NCBI RefSeq assembly: GCF_038502225.1
Contig: NW_027196398.1
Span: forward strand, 1 to 64,000
Source of the DNA: Cherax quadricarinatus
Taxonomy: Eukaryota; Arthropoda; Malacostraca; Decapoda; Parastacidae
Length of the DNA stretch: 64,000 bases
Direction of reading: 5' to 3'
The notes beneath the pieces were generated by a model that searched no databases, was not told the DNA's origin, and was given only the letters and a program-made list of their open reading frames with translations. Numbering within the stretch: the first letter of the stretch is position 1; the number at the start of each line of letters is the position of its first letter. The position numbers and the translations under genes are program-made. This document shows, in pieces, positions 40,441 to 55,365 of the stretch.

Positions 40441-42899
40441 GCCGAATCTTCAAATGAAATTAAGTAAGGTGTAACAGAAACGATGTGGTCAGAAACTGAC
40501 GTTGACATCACATGTAATGTCCGCCTCCCAGGGCATTAATTTTCACTACAGGTATCTTAATTTATATTGGCCAATATGAATCACCTACCGAAAGGGAGTC
40601 GTTAGAATATAACAGCAGAATCATAATTTGGTGAGTAATCTTGAATGTCCGTTATACTTTTTTTCTAATCATGTGATTGATTTGTGTTTATACAAAATTA
40701 TCCAAACAAATTACTCAGGTCAGGTAAATATTACAATATACAGTCTCCTTATAAGTTGTCTATGTGAATGGCATAAATTTTTAAATAATTTTAAGAACCA
40801 TAGGTGCTAATAATAATTTAAGATCTAGACGTGTGAGACATGATGTAGTGAGAAGGTGGACACGAAGGAGACATTACTGTGACCTGGTGACCTTAAAATC
40901 CCACTAGATTCTGAGCTACATCAGTAAGTGTAAACTGTTTGATATACCAGTTTCTTCACAGGACACTGCCTATAGAATTTACCCACATAATTAATCACAG
41001 ATTTACTCATGCGTTGCAGTTAGTTTATCCATGTCTTTTAGGTTTATTTAGGTCAGATTGGCCTTTGTCAATAAAAATTAACCAGTTATAAAATACTACA
41101 AACGGTAAAAAAATAAAACAAAATAGTGCAATGTTCTGACGAACAAACAGAAAACTTGGGATCCACTGATTGCACCAGAAAAATCTAATATACTGTTCAA
41201 AAAGCAAGTGTCTTAGTGTGTGTGTCTTAGCAACAGTGAAATTCTCTTAATAATCAGGTTTTCGGTATCAACATCACTGGAGACGATCATCAGTCAGTGA
41301 TCAGCACACAATATAGAATGGTATTAGCCTTGGTAATTGATACCGACAAACTGGTTTAACGAAAACAAGTAAGGAAACAAGTGAGTTACAACTCGTCCTC
41401 AGCGAACATCTTACACACTGATGATATCTAGAAGCCTTGCTAAGAGCCGTCACCGACACCGTAAAATATAATGCTGGAAGCAACAAAATTAAAAAAAAAT
41501 AATGGCGTACGTGATACTCAGCCTGAAAAAGCACAATCTACCTAACAAATGAGTCACATGACCCCATTATCTACCTGACCCTCTCAAATATGTTGTATTT
41601 CGTTTTCAGGTCACCGTGAGTCACTCAGCCTAGATATACTGTTTTTTTTCGGTCTCAGGACTGAAACGTTTTGTAATAAACGTTTCTAGAGTTTGCTCAG
41701 GTGTCTTGTTCTAAGTTTAATAAATCCTAATCATAATTTTTTATAGGGGTGGACCGGTAAACCAGGGCAAAGTCTCTGTCATATGACCAAAAGCTCCAGC
41801 TGCGGGTCATCACATGACTAAGACCAGAGACAGAAAACACTCGTCCTGTTTCCTGACAAACCTTGTCTATCCTAACATTTTTAAATAGCACAGCATGTCT
41901 TACCTTCACTCTCAGGTTACAACGTCAGTATGAACGTCAGTAGTTACTTCTGCACTGAACTCAAAGAGCTTTCACTTTGGCATCTGACTTTTTCACTCAT
42001 TCAATATATCAATTTCTGACGTATGTTTCCTGCCGTATGTTTCCGTATGCCGCATGTTTACACGTATGTGCAGACTGAGCACATGTTATGAACGTTAATC
42101 GTCTTACGAGTCACTTGAACACAGTTTTTGCAAGTAACTTTGAAACTTTAGTTTTCTTAAGGATGCTTTATAACGTTTTGTAATGCAGGTTTTATATGAA
42201 CTACATGTTATATAACGTTGTACATAGTCTATGTTATATACGTTATATAACCTATGTTATATAACGTATGCTATTATAACAGTCTGTTAACTCTGTTCTA
42301 TAATTACGTGTGTCTTATAAAGTTTATTTTAAACTTATATACACTTACGTACACAAAATATCAACGTTCACTTAAACGCTGCCTGAGCCGCTGTAATTTC
42401 CCTTAAATCATCAAATCACTAAGTTGACACACGCGACTAACACTGCTGGAGGAACTCCAAGAACTAACTTCAAGATGCAATTTTCTTGTCAGGTGTTTCT
42501 GACCTTCCCTGGGCTGCCCATCCTCACACTTCAGGGCCAATCAAAAGTCGAGGAAAACATGCGGGACCAATCAGAGATTGATAATTACCTGTAACTGTCC
42601 CGAGCCGCTTGTTAGATCACCCGCACTTGTCTGTGTGCGGGTGAGTATATTGCCAACATAAACAATTTGTATTTATAGTGTATATATATAAAATTTGTAT
42701 ATATAGAGAAAGGTGTATCTTCCGGTCACGGAGTATATACTCCGAAAGATGGATATATATATTAGTGTATATATATACCATTAACTTTTATCCCTATTTT
42801 ATGGATGAAAGTATTATTGATTGGTGGTGATCACGCGTCATGAAGAATATATACAATATATTTCTCCATCTGTATGCACCCAGAGTTTACTTAATTATT
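40441..42899. other. No gene recognised
   Basis: About 2.5 kb with no open frame above 80 codons. Near 42,190-42,280 TTATATAACGTATGTTATAT-type dyads recur, and near 42,700-42,765 ACGGAGTATATACTCCG forms a dyad. Two CCAAT boxes (GGCCAATCAAAAG near 42,536 and GACCAATCAGAG near 42,567) precede a GC-richer segment and could mark a promoter, but no gene follows that I can see. Confidence 0.4.
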
Positions 42900-43205
<306 letters not shown>

Positions 43206-43649
43206 AGTAATTTGTTATCTATATATTGTACTCTCCTTCAATTACTTTCCGTTTGTGTCTTTGGCTTCCTTCCACCAATACATATTATATTTTCCCCTTA
43301 ATTCCTAATTTATCCACTTTTCCCCTTCTCATTGCCGGTGGGAAAAATAACTCTGTCTTAAGTTAAAGTAACACTAAGAAAATTACATTTATAACTCAAC
43401 ATTATTCATTCTGGTCCCCTTCTTATAATATAGTTTACATTTCTCTTTTTGAGTTGCGCTAAACCTGTTGAGGACATGTATTTGCCAGGAGTAACAGGAG
43501 GTCAGCGGGTTTGCTCCAGGGAGAGTGACTCAGATTCTAGTTACTGATCAGCTAGCAGTATTTACTGTCACTTCCACCTAATAAATGTTTTTGGTCAGTT
43601 TTATAACTTTCGTTTTCAGTAAATGAAGATAAAAATAACATAGAATTTT
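43206..43649. other. No feature recognised
   Basis: AT-rich DNA between a microsatellite and a LINE fragment. Confidence 0.4.
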
Positions 43650-44270
43650 TTTTTTTATCACTGGCCGATTCCACCAAGGCAGGGTGGCCCGAAAAGAAAA
43701 ACTTTCACCGTATTCACTCCATCACTGTCTTGTGAAGGGTGCTTTACACTACAGTTTTTAAACTGCAACATTAACACCCCTCCTTCGAGTGCAGGCACTG
43801 TACTTCCCATCTCCAGGACTCAGAAGTCCGGCCTGCCGGTTTCCTAGATCCCTTCATAAAGTTACTTTGCTCATACTCAACAGCACGTCAAGTATTATAA
43901 ACCATTTGTCTCCCATTCCTCCTATCAAACACGCTCACATGCCTGCTGGAAGTCAAGCTCCTCACTTGCAAAACCTCCTTTACACTCCTCCAACCTTTCC
44001 TAGGCCATTCCCCGCCTTCCTTCCACCACAGACTGTTACCTCTTGAGTCATTCTGTTTCAGCACCATTCTCTCTACATGTCCGAACCACCTCAACAACCC
44101 TTCCTCAGCCCTCTGGACAGCCAGTTTTGAAGTAATCCTCCTCCTAACTGACTACAGATTCTCTGCATTATATTCCACACCACACATTGCCCTCAGACAT
44201 GACATCTCCACTGCCTCAGCCTTCTCACTCGTTGCAACATTCATCTTGGCCTTCACACCCATAATAAATA
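43650..44270 (-). pseudogene. LINE 3' fragment (reverse transcriptase C terminus), RTE-like
   Basis: The minus strand encodes MLRWFGHVERM, a landmark of the C-terminal end of RTE-type and related reverse transcriptase proteins, followed by a Trp/Lys/Arg-rich stretch (RKGWRSVKEVL). The 3' untranslated part includes GGGTTAATGTTGCAG-type sequence down to a poly-T-flanked end near 43,650. Both ends are broken and only about 70 codons stay in one frame. The family may be the one whose endonuclease relic lies at 1,037-2,135. Confidence 0.65.
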
Positions 44271-44349
44271 GAGATATATTCTTTGAAATATGTAATTTTT
44301 ATGATTTTGTGTTGTAAATTATTGCTGTTTCTTCTTCTTAATGGTATTA

Positions 44350-47300
44350 CCTGGATTACCTGGGGAATTACCTGGAGAGAGAAGTTTGAGGGTCAACGCC
44401 CCCGCAGCAGTCTGTGACCAGGCCTCCTGGTGGATCAGCGCCTGATCAACCAGGCTGTTGCTGCTGGCTGCACGCAAACCAACGTACGAGCCACAGCCCG
44501 GCTGATCAGGAACTGACTTTAGGTGCTTGTCCAGTGCCAGCTTGAAGACTGCCAGGGATCTGTTGGTAATCCCCCTTATGTGTGCTGGGAGGCAGTTAAA
44601 CAGTCTCGGGCCCCTGACACTTATTGTATGGTCTCTTCCCGTGCTAGTGACACCCCTGCTTTTCATTGGGGGGATGGTGCATCGTCTGCCAAGTCTTTTG
44701 CTTTCGTAGTGAGTGATTTTCGTGTGCAAGTTCGGTACTAGTCCCTCTAGGATTTTCCAGGTGTATATAATCATGTATCTCTCCCTCCTGCGTTCCAGGG
44801 AATACAGGTTTAGAAACCTCAAGCGCTCCCAGTAATTGAGGTGTTTTATCTCCGTTATGCGCGCCGTGAAAGTTCTCTGTACATTTTCTAGGTCGCAATT
44901 TCACCTGCCTTGAAAGGTGCTGTTAGAGTGCAGCAATATTCCAGCCTAGATAGAACAAGTGACCTGAAGAGTGTCATCATGGGCTTGGCCTCCCTAGTTT
45001 TGAATGTTCTCATTATCCATCCTGTCATTTTTCTAGCAGATGCGATTGATACAATGTTATGGTCCTTGAAGGTGAGATCCTCCGACATAATCACTCCAGG
45101 TCTTTGACGTTGGTGTTTCGCTCTATTTTGTGGCCAGAATTTGTTTTGTACTCTGATGAAGATTTAATTTCCTCATGTTTACCATATCTGAGTAATTGAA
45201 ATTTCTCATCGTTGAACTTCATATTGTTTTCTGCAGCCCACTGAAAGATTTGGTTGATGTCCGCCTGGAGCCTTGCAGTGTCTGCAATGGAAGACACTGT
45301 CATGCAGATTCGGGTGTCATCTGCAAAGGAAGACACGGTGCTGTGGCTGACATCCTTGTCTATGTCGGATATGAGGATGAGGAACAAGATGGGAGCTAGT
45401 ACTGTGCCTTGTGGAACAGAGCTTTTCACCGTAGCTGCCTCGGACTTTACTCTGTTAACGACTACTCTCTGTGTTCTGTTAGTGAGGAAATTATAGATCC
45501 ATCGACCGACTTTTCCTGTTATTCCTTTAGCGCGCATTTTGTGCGCTATTACGCCATGGTCACACTTGTCGAAGGCTTTTGCAAAGTCTGCATATATTAC
45601 ATCTGCATTCTTTTTGTCTTCTAGTGCATTTAGGACCTTGTCGTAGTGATCCAGTAGTTGAGACAGACAGGAGCGACCTGTTCTAAACCCATGTTGCCCT
45701 GGGTTGTGTAACTGATGGGTTTCTAGATGGGTGGTGATCTTGCTTCTTAGGACCCTTTCAAAGATTTTTATGATATGGGATGTTAGTGCTATTGGTCTGT
45801 AGTTCTTTGCTGTTGCTTTACTGCCCCCTTTGTGGAGTGGGGCTATGTCTGTTGTTTTTAGTAACTGAGGGACGACCCCCGTGTCCATGCTCCCTCTCCA
45901 TAGGATGGAAAAGGCTCGTGATAGGGGCTTCTTGCAGTTCTTGATGAACACAGAGTTCCATGAGTCTGGCCCTGGGGCAGAGTGCATGGGCATGTCATTT
46001 ATCGCCTGTTCGAAGTCATTTGGCGTCAGGATAACATCGGATAGGCTTGTGTTAATCAAATTTTGTGGCTCTCTCATAAAAAATTCATTTTGATCTTCGA
46101 CTCTCAGTCTGGTTAGCGGCTTGCTAAAAACTGAGTCATATTGGGACTTGAGTAGCTCACTCATTTCCTTGCTGTCATCTGTGTAGGACCCATCTTGTTT
46201 AAGTAGGGGCCCAATACTGGACGTTGTTCTCGATTTTGATTTGGCATAGGAGAAGAAATACTTTGGGTTTCTTTCGATTTCATTTATAGCTTTTAGTTCT
46301 TCCCGCGATTCCTGACTCCTAAAGGATTCTTTTAGCTTAAGTTCGATGCTTGCTATTTCTCTGACCAGTGTCTCCCTGCGCATTTCAGATATATTGACCT
46401 CTTTTAGCCGCTCTGTTATTCTTTTCCGTCGCCTGTAAAGGGAGCGCCTGTCTCTTTCTATTTTACATCTACTCCTCCTTTTTCTTAGAGGAATAAGCCT
46501 TGTGCATACATCGAGTGCCACCGAGTTAATCTGTTCTAGGCATAAGTTTGGGTCTGTGTTGCTTAGTATATCTTCCCAGCTTATATCGGTTAGGACTTGG
46601 TTTACTTGGTCCCACTTTATGTTTTTGTTATTGAAGTTGAATTTGGTGAATGCTCCCTCGTGACTAGTCTCATTTTGTCGGTCTGGGGCTCCTCGCATAC
46701 ATGTCTGAACCTCAATTATGTTGTGATCTGAGTATATTGTTTTTGATATGGTGACATTTCTTATCAGATCATCATTGTTAGTGAATATGAGGTCTAGTGT
46801 ATTCTCCAGTCTAGTAGGCTCTATTATTTGCTGGTTTAAATTGAATTTTGTGCAGAGATTTAAAAGCTCGTGTGAGTGTGAGTTTTCATCAGAGCTGCCT
46901 CCTGGTGTTATTACTGCAACAATATTATTTGCTATATTCCTCCATTTTAGGTGCCTTAAGTTGAAATCCCCCAGGAGCAAGATGTTGGGTGCAGGAGCTG
47001 GAAGATTTTCCAGACAGTGGTCAATTTTTAACAGCTGTTCCTGGAATTGCTGGGATGTTGCATCCGGAGGCTTGTAGACTACCACAATGACTAGGTTTTG
47101 GTTCTCGACCTTTACTGCTAAAACTTCCACTACGTCATTTGAGGCATTAAGCAGTTCTGTGCAAACAAGTGACTCTGCAATGTACAGGCCAACCCCCCCC
47201 CCTTTTGCCTGTTCACTCTGTCACATCTGTATAGGTTGTAACCTGGGATCCATATTTCGTTGTCCAAGTGATCCTTTATGTGGGTCTCAGTGAAAGCCGC

Positions 47301-47498
47301 GAACATTGCCTTTGCCTCTGCAAGCAGTCCACGGATGAAAGGTATTTTGTTGTTTGTTGCTGGCTTTAGACCCTGTATATTTGCAAAGAAGAATGTTATC
47401 GGACTGGTGGTATTGTTGGTACTGGGGGGGGGATTTTTTTCCGGCATTAGTATCTGTATCTGTTGGTTTGGAGTGGAGGCCATCGACTGTGGTTCCAC
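44350..47498 (-). pseudogene. CR1-like ORF2: endonuclease plus reverse transcriptase, frame broken
   Basis: The protein would nick DNA and copy the LINE RNA. The first part (47,498-47,130) starts the endonuclease: FFFANIQGLKP, FTETHIKD, and NRQKGGG. At a run of ten C (47,193-47,202 on the plus strand) the frame changes, and the rest of the endonuclease follows with ILLLGDFNLRHLKW and YSDHNIIEVQ. The reverse transcriptase shows KNYRPIALTSH, PGQHGFRTGRSC, YADFAKAFDK, SSVPQGTVLAPILF and the active site SSFADDTRI. A second frame change near 45,094, just after KDLE, leads to the C-terminal part (TFKDHNIVSIASARK, LVLSRLEYC), and a third near 44,890 to the final block with SLERRRERYMIIYTWKIL. The 679-codon middle block is open, and few single-base changes separate it from an intact frame. 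Confidence 0.85.
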
Positions 47499-48634
47499 TC
47501 CAGGAATGACTGGATTTGGTGTACGATTTCTGCCATTTCCTGCCAGTTTTTTTTCCTTCCTGGCACTAAAAAACCTCTCCCTCTTGAGTGGCTGTGGCTA
47601 CCCAGGTTTTCCCATGGCCTGGATGTTTTGTATCTTTTTGTCCCCTTTAGATGGTATGCCTGGCAATTTAAGTTATAGCACAGTCTTTCCTGTACTGAAG
47701 AGGTACACATTTCAGGGTGAAAAAGCTTACAGGAAGGGAGTTTGCATTTTCCTGTTGTCATATGGGCATGGCATTTTCTAGGGTGGTCATAGTTGCACGT
47801 CCCATCTGTTTTTCCAGATTTCCCATGCCAGCAGATACCAAGTGCATAGTATGTGCACAGGCTTGGTTTCCGCTTGCCTTGGGTTTCTGTGACTGTATTC
47901 CCTGTTGGTGCATGTTTCCCTGTCTTACTTCTATCCTCCCTAGCACCAACAATGGAGCTCCCACCAGTTGTTTTTGGTAATTTATCCTCACTATTGCTAT
48001 TGGAGTCCTCTTGTTTGCTATTTCCTGCGGTATTTCTAGTTTGCAATATTGGTTTTATCTTATCTTTGACTACACTTGTTTCCCTACTATGGCTCCTGTC
48101 CCCTATGAGGTCATTTATATGTATTCCTTCCTGCGTATAATTCCCGACTACCTGGACAAAATCTCCAGCTTCACCATTACTGTCTCCCAGGACAGTATCT
48201 CCAGCTTCACCATTTCTGTCTCCCAGGACAGCACCTCCAGCTTCACCATTACTGTCTCCCAGGACAGCACCTCCAGCTTTACTATTACTGTCTCCCAGGA
48301 CATCACCTCCAGCCTTACAGTTTGTGACTACATGGCCAGTATCAAGGGCAGTACCATTCAGCCCAGACTTTTTATGTTCCCATCTGTTGTAGAAAGCTTC
48401 CAGGTTTTCTATGAAAGCAGCTTTGATGTTGTCCTCTTTTAATACCCTTGTGATTTTAGTCCACAGATTTTCCTCATTTGGGCATACCCAGAAACACTTC
48501 TCTGTTTTAATACTGCTTGTAGCTAGTTCTGGGATATCTGCACAAGGGGCGTGACACCAATTTCCACAAAAATGACAATTTATCCATGTGGAAGCCCGTT
48601 TGTTTGACTGACCACAGACTACACACAGCTTCAT
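47447..48634 (-). CDS. CR1-like ORF1 protein with PHD and CCCH zinc fingers, 395 aa
   Basis: RNA-binding or chaperone-type partner of the LINE. An N-terminal PHD finger spans about residues 4-50 (CVVCGQ, CHFCGNWCHAPCADI, CFWVC). Residues about 105-160 are four or five 12-aa repeats of the type AGGAVLGDSNGE. A Ser/Asn/Lys-rich linker follows. About 265-335 carries three CCCH-like fingers: CTYYALGICWHG with CNYDH, CHAHMTTGKCKLPSCKLFH, and CTSSVQERLCYNLNCQAYH. The C terminus is hydrophobic/aromatic and overlaps the ORF2 start by 52 bp in another frame. The frame is intact. The CCCH set at the place where many LINE ORF1 proteins have CCHC knuckles is unusual to me. Confidence 0.8.
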   Translation of the reverse strand: MKLCVVCGQSNKRASTWINCHFCGNWCHAPCADIPELATSSIKTEKCFWVCPNEENLWTKITRVLKEDNIKAAFIENLEAFYNRWEHKKSGLNGTALDTGHVVTNCKAGGDVLGDSNSKAGGAVLGDSNGEAGGAVLGDRNGEAGDTVLGDSNGEAGDFVQVVGNYTQEGIHINDLIGDRSHSRETSVVKDKIKPILQTRNTAGNSKQEDSNSNSEDKLPKTTGGSSIVGAREDRSKTGKHAPTGNTVTETQGKRKPSLCTYYALGICWHGKSGKTDGTCNYDHPRKCHAHMTTGKCKLPSCKLFHPEMCTSSVQERLCYNLNCQAYHLKGTKRYKTSRPWENLGSHSHSRGRGFLVPGRKKNWQEMAEIVHQIQSFLEWNHSRWPPLQTNRYRY

Positions 48635-48655
48635 AATGATTTGAATGGTTGATTT

Positions 48656-50164
48656 ACTGCAATTCTACTAGCAACCTCTTGAATATTATATTAATAACCT
48701 TAAATGAAGCTCTAGCTATTTGTATTTCTGTTTCTAACTCTTTTTGTATATTGGACAGCTTACCATCACGTTCCTGATTTTTAATGTTTGTGTTTATAAG
48801 GGCGCCTACAACCCCATCCGTTTACAGTCTGCTTTATTGTCCAACGAAACTGTTTGAAACCAGTCCCGGGTTCGGACCAGTCAAGGGTTCGGACCAGTCA
48901 AGGGTCCGGACCAGTCGATCTGCTCTGATCAGTGGGTCACTTATTTAAAACATACTGGTCGGTGATTTGAGCTAACACATGAAGGATCTACTGGAAATTA
49001 TCTACCCGAGTAATATGTGATTTGACTGATACAAAAGTATAACTTGCGTGTTGAAGAGCCGGTGATATCTGGCAGCTCCTACAATGACGAACGGTCACCT
49101 CATATTTATCAATCGCTGTATCTGAGCTTTTCTATTTTTTTCGTCTCCACCACAACATGCTATCTTCTCCTATAGTTGACTGGTGCAAATTTTGGAGGAA
49201 GGACGCTTTTCTGTAGTAATAATTGCTTCTCGTTGTGTATATTGCGACCAACTAGTAACTACAGGTTATATGAAATTCACAGTAACGTCTCGTATTTCAA
49301 GAAAAGAAACTAATAGAAAGTCTCCTCCCACTAAGTACCATTATAATACTGGTTAGTTGCTACTACAACACTGTATTCTGCTATTCACTGGTATCATAGA
49401 TTTGTGAGTACACTAGCAGGCCAGGAAGATTATTAAAAACAGCTGACCTGTGGTAAGTTTCTGGCGACTTCCTGGCACCTTCACTCTATGAGCTTATCAC
49501 TTCATTTACAAATTCACCTGTTTTCAAATGACTGTAGCCTTTATCATCAATATACTAGGAGCCACTGTAGTAGCCACTATACACTATGTATACTCAATGT
49601 TATCAGGGAGACTCTCTCTTTCCTCTGACATGAAAAGTTCAATTATTATTATTTTCCACACGGCCTATGATTCCCCCTCTGGCGGCCAAACTCTGCTACG
49701 CAGTACACTAATTCTCCTTTTGACTCAGTATATAATGTTTTCCGCCCAAGATTGGTTCCAGGCGCTAGAGGGATGTATCGTATAGGATTGATGACACAAA
49801 TTAAAGTTCTAGCACGTAAGAGCGACCGTGAAAACACCAGAAAACCGGGAGCACAACGAGGCACGCTGACACGCTGGAGTCATTAGTTGTCATTAGTTGT
49901 TTTTTATTAACATTCTATATAACTTTACAATAAATATATTCTGTTGTTGTATAATCTTTACTAATTTAGAACTTCCCAATGATAATAAAAAATATGAAAA
50001 TTTTTTTTTATACACTGTCAACGACCCAATTACAGGAGGGAGTAAATTTTTCTCAAATAAGTAAGTTATGGTATATATATAACAATGATCTATACTTTTG
50101 TAGATTACAGTATTAATAGAAAACGCAATCTTAGTAGAGATTAGCAGGTTTGATAATCGTGTGT
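48656..50164. other. No gene recognised
   Basis: No coding block. Three tandem GGGTTCGGACCAGTCAA-type units lie near 48,865-48,920. The rest is AT-rich and non-repetitive as far as I can see. Confidence 0.45.
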
Positions 50165-51540
50165 GTGTGTGTAAGTGTGTAGTCACCTAATAGTTGTACT
50201 CACCTAATTGTGGTTGGGGTCAGATCACAGCTCCTGGCCCCACCTCTTCACTGGTCGCTTCTGGGTCACTCTTCCTGCTCATGAACTTTACCATAGCTCT
50301 CTTTAAGTTATATAGGGATCCTGCCTCCACTACATCACTTCCCAGACTGTTCCACTTCCTCAAACTCTGTGACTGAAAATACTTCCTAACATCCTGTGAT
50401 TCATCTGAGGTCTTCAACTTCCAACTGTGACCCCTTGTTGCTGTGTCACATCTCTGGAACATCCTGTCTCTGTCCACCTTGTTATTCCTGTCAGTATTTT
50501 ATATGTCGTTATGATATCCCCTAATTACTGTCCTTCAGTGTCGTCCGATCGATTTTCCTTAAGATCTCTCCTCGTGCGGACATACCTCTTAGCTCCAGGA
50601 CTGGTCTTGTTGCAATCCTTTACACTTTCTCTAGTTTCATACGTGCTTGGCTAGGTGTGGGTTCCAAACTGGTGCTGCATGTTCCAATATTGGCCTAACG
50701 TACACAGTGTACAGGGTCCTGTACGATTGCTATTAAGATGTCGGAATGTTGTTCATGGGTTTACTAAACGCCCTTATGCTACAGTAGTTATATGGATGCC
50801 CGGTTTCATACTCACCCAAGATCTTTTCCTTGAGTATGAGGTTTGTAGTCTCTGAGCCTAGACTGTACTCCGTCTGCAGTCTTCTTGCCTTCCTCCAAGC
50901 TTTAAGTGATTAACACTTCTAGGATTTTCAACGTTCGATGCTATCAGTGTTTCTTTGCATAGTGTCGACCTGTCGGCATACCCTTTTTGATGGAAGCTTT
51001 TCTAGTATGGCGCTAGTTCCACTGAAGTCTTCCAATTAATTTTAACTTGCATGAAGATTTCCTTATCGTTTCGTGAGCTTTCTAATTCCGTCTTTAATTT
51101 TTCTGCCTTGTGTTTGCTGTCATCTTATTTTGATATTGCTAAGCAAGCCGTTTTATTTTACCAAATCTTTGCTGCTATGTCGTTCTCATTTTCATTATGC
51201 CTCTTTTTCTGCCCTGCATATTTTCTGTCTAATCTTACTTCTCTGTTCCTGTTGGTCTTTGCATTTTGTAGTTTTCCATGATTTTCTATTTTGTTTTTCC
51301 TTTTTTCTCTCATCTGTGCATTTTATTGAACCAAGAGCTGCCTTGTCTTTCCTGTTTCTTCCTTTACTTCTCGTAATTATTCTTTTCTTTTTCCCTGCAC
51401 TCTCAGAAATGTACTCCATCTCATTTGGTTACATTCCTTTCAGTTTCCTTACCCACTGCATTGTATTCCAGCAATCCTTGTATCCATAAAGTACCTCATT
51501 TAAGTTTAGCTTCTCCACACTCTCAGCTTATCATTTTCTG
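50165..51540 (-). pseudogene. Non-LTR retrotransposon relic, copy 3 of the 15,742 family
   Basis: Minus-strand copy with many more lesions than copies 1 and 2. The terminal segment MDRDRMFQRCDTATRGHSWK is clear at 50,220-50,477. The thumb region follows with gaps, most of the palm (GVPQGSVL, FADD) is deleted, and upstream (51,050-51,420) only a Lys/Arg-rich linker similar to that at 17,480-17,800 remains. The 3' end adjoins a GT run at 50,160-50,180. Confidence 0.7.
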
Positions 51541-51559
51541 CTCCGCAATTAGTTATACA

Positions 51560-51912
51560 AAGACACTAAGGTCGTACTGTATAGACACTAGCGCCAGGAT
51601 GTTCGTATTAAGTGTATCCATTGTCGAATGTACTTGCAGTAAAAGACACATCATCGTAGTAGACACTAGCCAGTTTGAAAAATTGTAGTGAACACTAGCG
51701 GGTTTGATAATCGTAGTGGACACTGGCCAGGTTTTGATAATCGTAGTGAACACTGGCGCGTTTGAAAATCGTAGTATTATTAGACACTAGAGGGTTTGAT
51801 AATCGTAGTAGAAGCTAATGTTTTATAATCATAGTAAGACACTAGCGGGTTTGATAATTGCTGTAGACACTAGCGGGTTTGATAATCGTAGTAGACACTA
51901 GCGGGTAGACAC
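51560..51912. repeat. Degenerate minisatellite, units of 26-33 bp
   Basis: About eleven loose copies of GTAGACACTAGCGGGTTTGA followed by TAATC. Confidence 0.8.
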
Positions 51913-52072
51913 TGGCTCATATCCTTTCTTGCCGTTCCCTTAACATGCAAACAGGAAAAAATATTCTCAGTACCGCAAGCAGCTTTCTACATTTCAACCT
52001 TCCATTTGGGTCCTGATTCTCTCAATCTAATTCGTGGTGGATGAAATCACCTATTTCAAATACCTTTGTTGT

Positions 52073-52195
52073 AAATAAATAACAAAAAGGCACAATACCG
52101 TGACTGGAACGATACACAAATAACCCGCACATAAAAGACAGAAGCTTACGACGACGTTTCGGTCCGACTTGGACCGTGTGGCAAAGTCGCACTAA
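52073..52195 (-). mobile_element. Hammerhead-like repeat, family B
   Basis: AGGCACAATACCGTGACTGG, AATAACCCGCACATAAAAG, ACGACGTTTCGGTCCGACTT, then GGACCGTG. It is the same family as 14,107-14,228; the CTGATGA box is not conserved. Confidence 0.55.
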
Positions 52196-52202
52196 CAGAG
52201 GA

Positions 52203-52290
52203 GGGCAGGACGGCTATATATAGGCGGGAAGGAGGTGGAGTGGTAGTAGTGGTATTAGTAGTGGTAGTAGTAATGGTAGTAGTAATTGCA
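52203..52290. repeat. (GTA)n-like microsatellite
   Basis: GTAGTGGTATTAGTAGTGGT-type triplets; a similar short run recurs at 52,440-52,490. The DNA from there to 52,720 is purine-rich with GAAGAAGA and AGGAGAGA stretches and holds no gene. Confidence 0.8.
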
Positions 52291-52297
52291 AAATTGT

Positions 52298-52440
52298 ATA
52301 TAATACCGACAGGATGAAATGACACATGCACAACACCCGGGCATCCCCACCGTGGACGTTTCGCCATCAGCCAGCCACGCTGGTTGGCGAAACGTCCAGC
52401 AAAGACAACCAGACGCCGCACATGTGCTAATTTCATCAGT
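52298..52440. mobile_element. Hammerhead-like repeat, family A variant, head-to-head pair
   Basis: ATAATACCGACAGGATGAAA, then GTGGACGTTTCGCC and, in inverse orientation, GGCGAAACGTCCAGC, ending in TGTGCTAATTTCATCAG. Two GGCGAAACGTCC cores face each other about 15 bp apart. CTGATGA boxes survive only at the right edge. Confidence 0.5.
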
Positions 52441-52720
52441 AGATGTAGTAGAAGAAGAAGAGGTAGTAGTGGTAGTGGTAGAAGTGGGAAATAAGGAAGA
52501 CGAAGCCAGTCAAATACAAAGGAAGGGGAGCACTGCCAAGAGAGCTAGAAACCCACGGAGGGAGGCAAGCGCACGAGGTGCGTGAAAGGGAAGTGGTGAG
52601 CAAAATAAAGAGGAACGAAACACGAGACAGGAGAGAAAGACAACCAGAGAGGAGAAAAGGAGAGAGAGGAAGGGGGAAGAGGAAGAAAAGAAAAGAAGAA
52701 GAAAAAAATGAGGATTCAGG

Positions 52721-53266
52721 TTAAGTCACGGGTGTTCTGAAGTTTGGAGCATTTTACAATGTAGTGGGAGAGGAAGGCATCTACAGAGACGAAGCCTGGC
52801 TTCAGAAATGCTCTTAGCCAGATATTTCCTCACCACTGATGCACATGGCCTCAGTACCCGTGACATTTTACTGAATCTTTCATTTTTCTTCTTCTTCTTC
52901 TTTTCTTCTTTCTCTTCCCACTCTCCTTTCTCCTCTGGGTTGGCTCTTTCTCTCTCTGGCCTCTCCTTCTTTTACTATTTCACCACTCTGCACACACTCA
53001 TTCTTGCTCAGGTTCTTTCTCTTCTGATAATACGCTCTTTGTATTTGTTGAAACAAATGTCTTATTCCCAGCTACTACCATACTGCAACATTTCTTCTGT
53101 CTGCTATTTGTCTCCGTCTTCTACTCTTAGGTGTTAAATTACATACAATTGCAACTAATTCCCTGGGGTACCCAGTGGTAATTGAGCTAAATAAGGAGTT
53201 TCATTTTTCATTTCTGTTTCTTTTACTCTTAAAATTACTTCGGTATGTGTTAGTGTATATATATAT
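52721..53266. other. No gene recognised; pyrimidine-rich DNA
   Basis: Contains TTCTTCTTC and CTCTTCC runs at 52,880-52,975. Open frames there are Phe/Ser/Leu-rich low-complexity artefacts. Confidence 0.4.

Positions 53267-55365
<2,099 letters not shown>

Larger units (their letters stand above)
44320..48655 (-). mobile_element. Nearly full-length CR1-like LINE
   Basis: Minus-strand element with ORF1 (48,634-47,447), an overlapping ORF2 region (47,498 to about 44,350) and a 3' region ending near a GTAATACCATTAAGAAG string. A PHD finger in ORF1 together with this endonuclease/reverse transcriptase layout points to the CR1 group. Its 3' part (GGCCTCCTGGTGGATCAG, CTGATCAACCAGGCTG) is a string I recall as abundant in decapods. 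Few lesions, so it is a young copy. Confidence 0.8.

Noticed and set aside
42530..42660. Host gene promoter
   Set aside because: Two CCAAT boxes and higher GC, but no TATA, initiator or downstream coding exon that I can identify.
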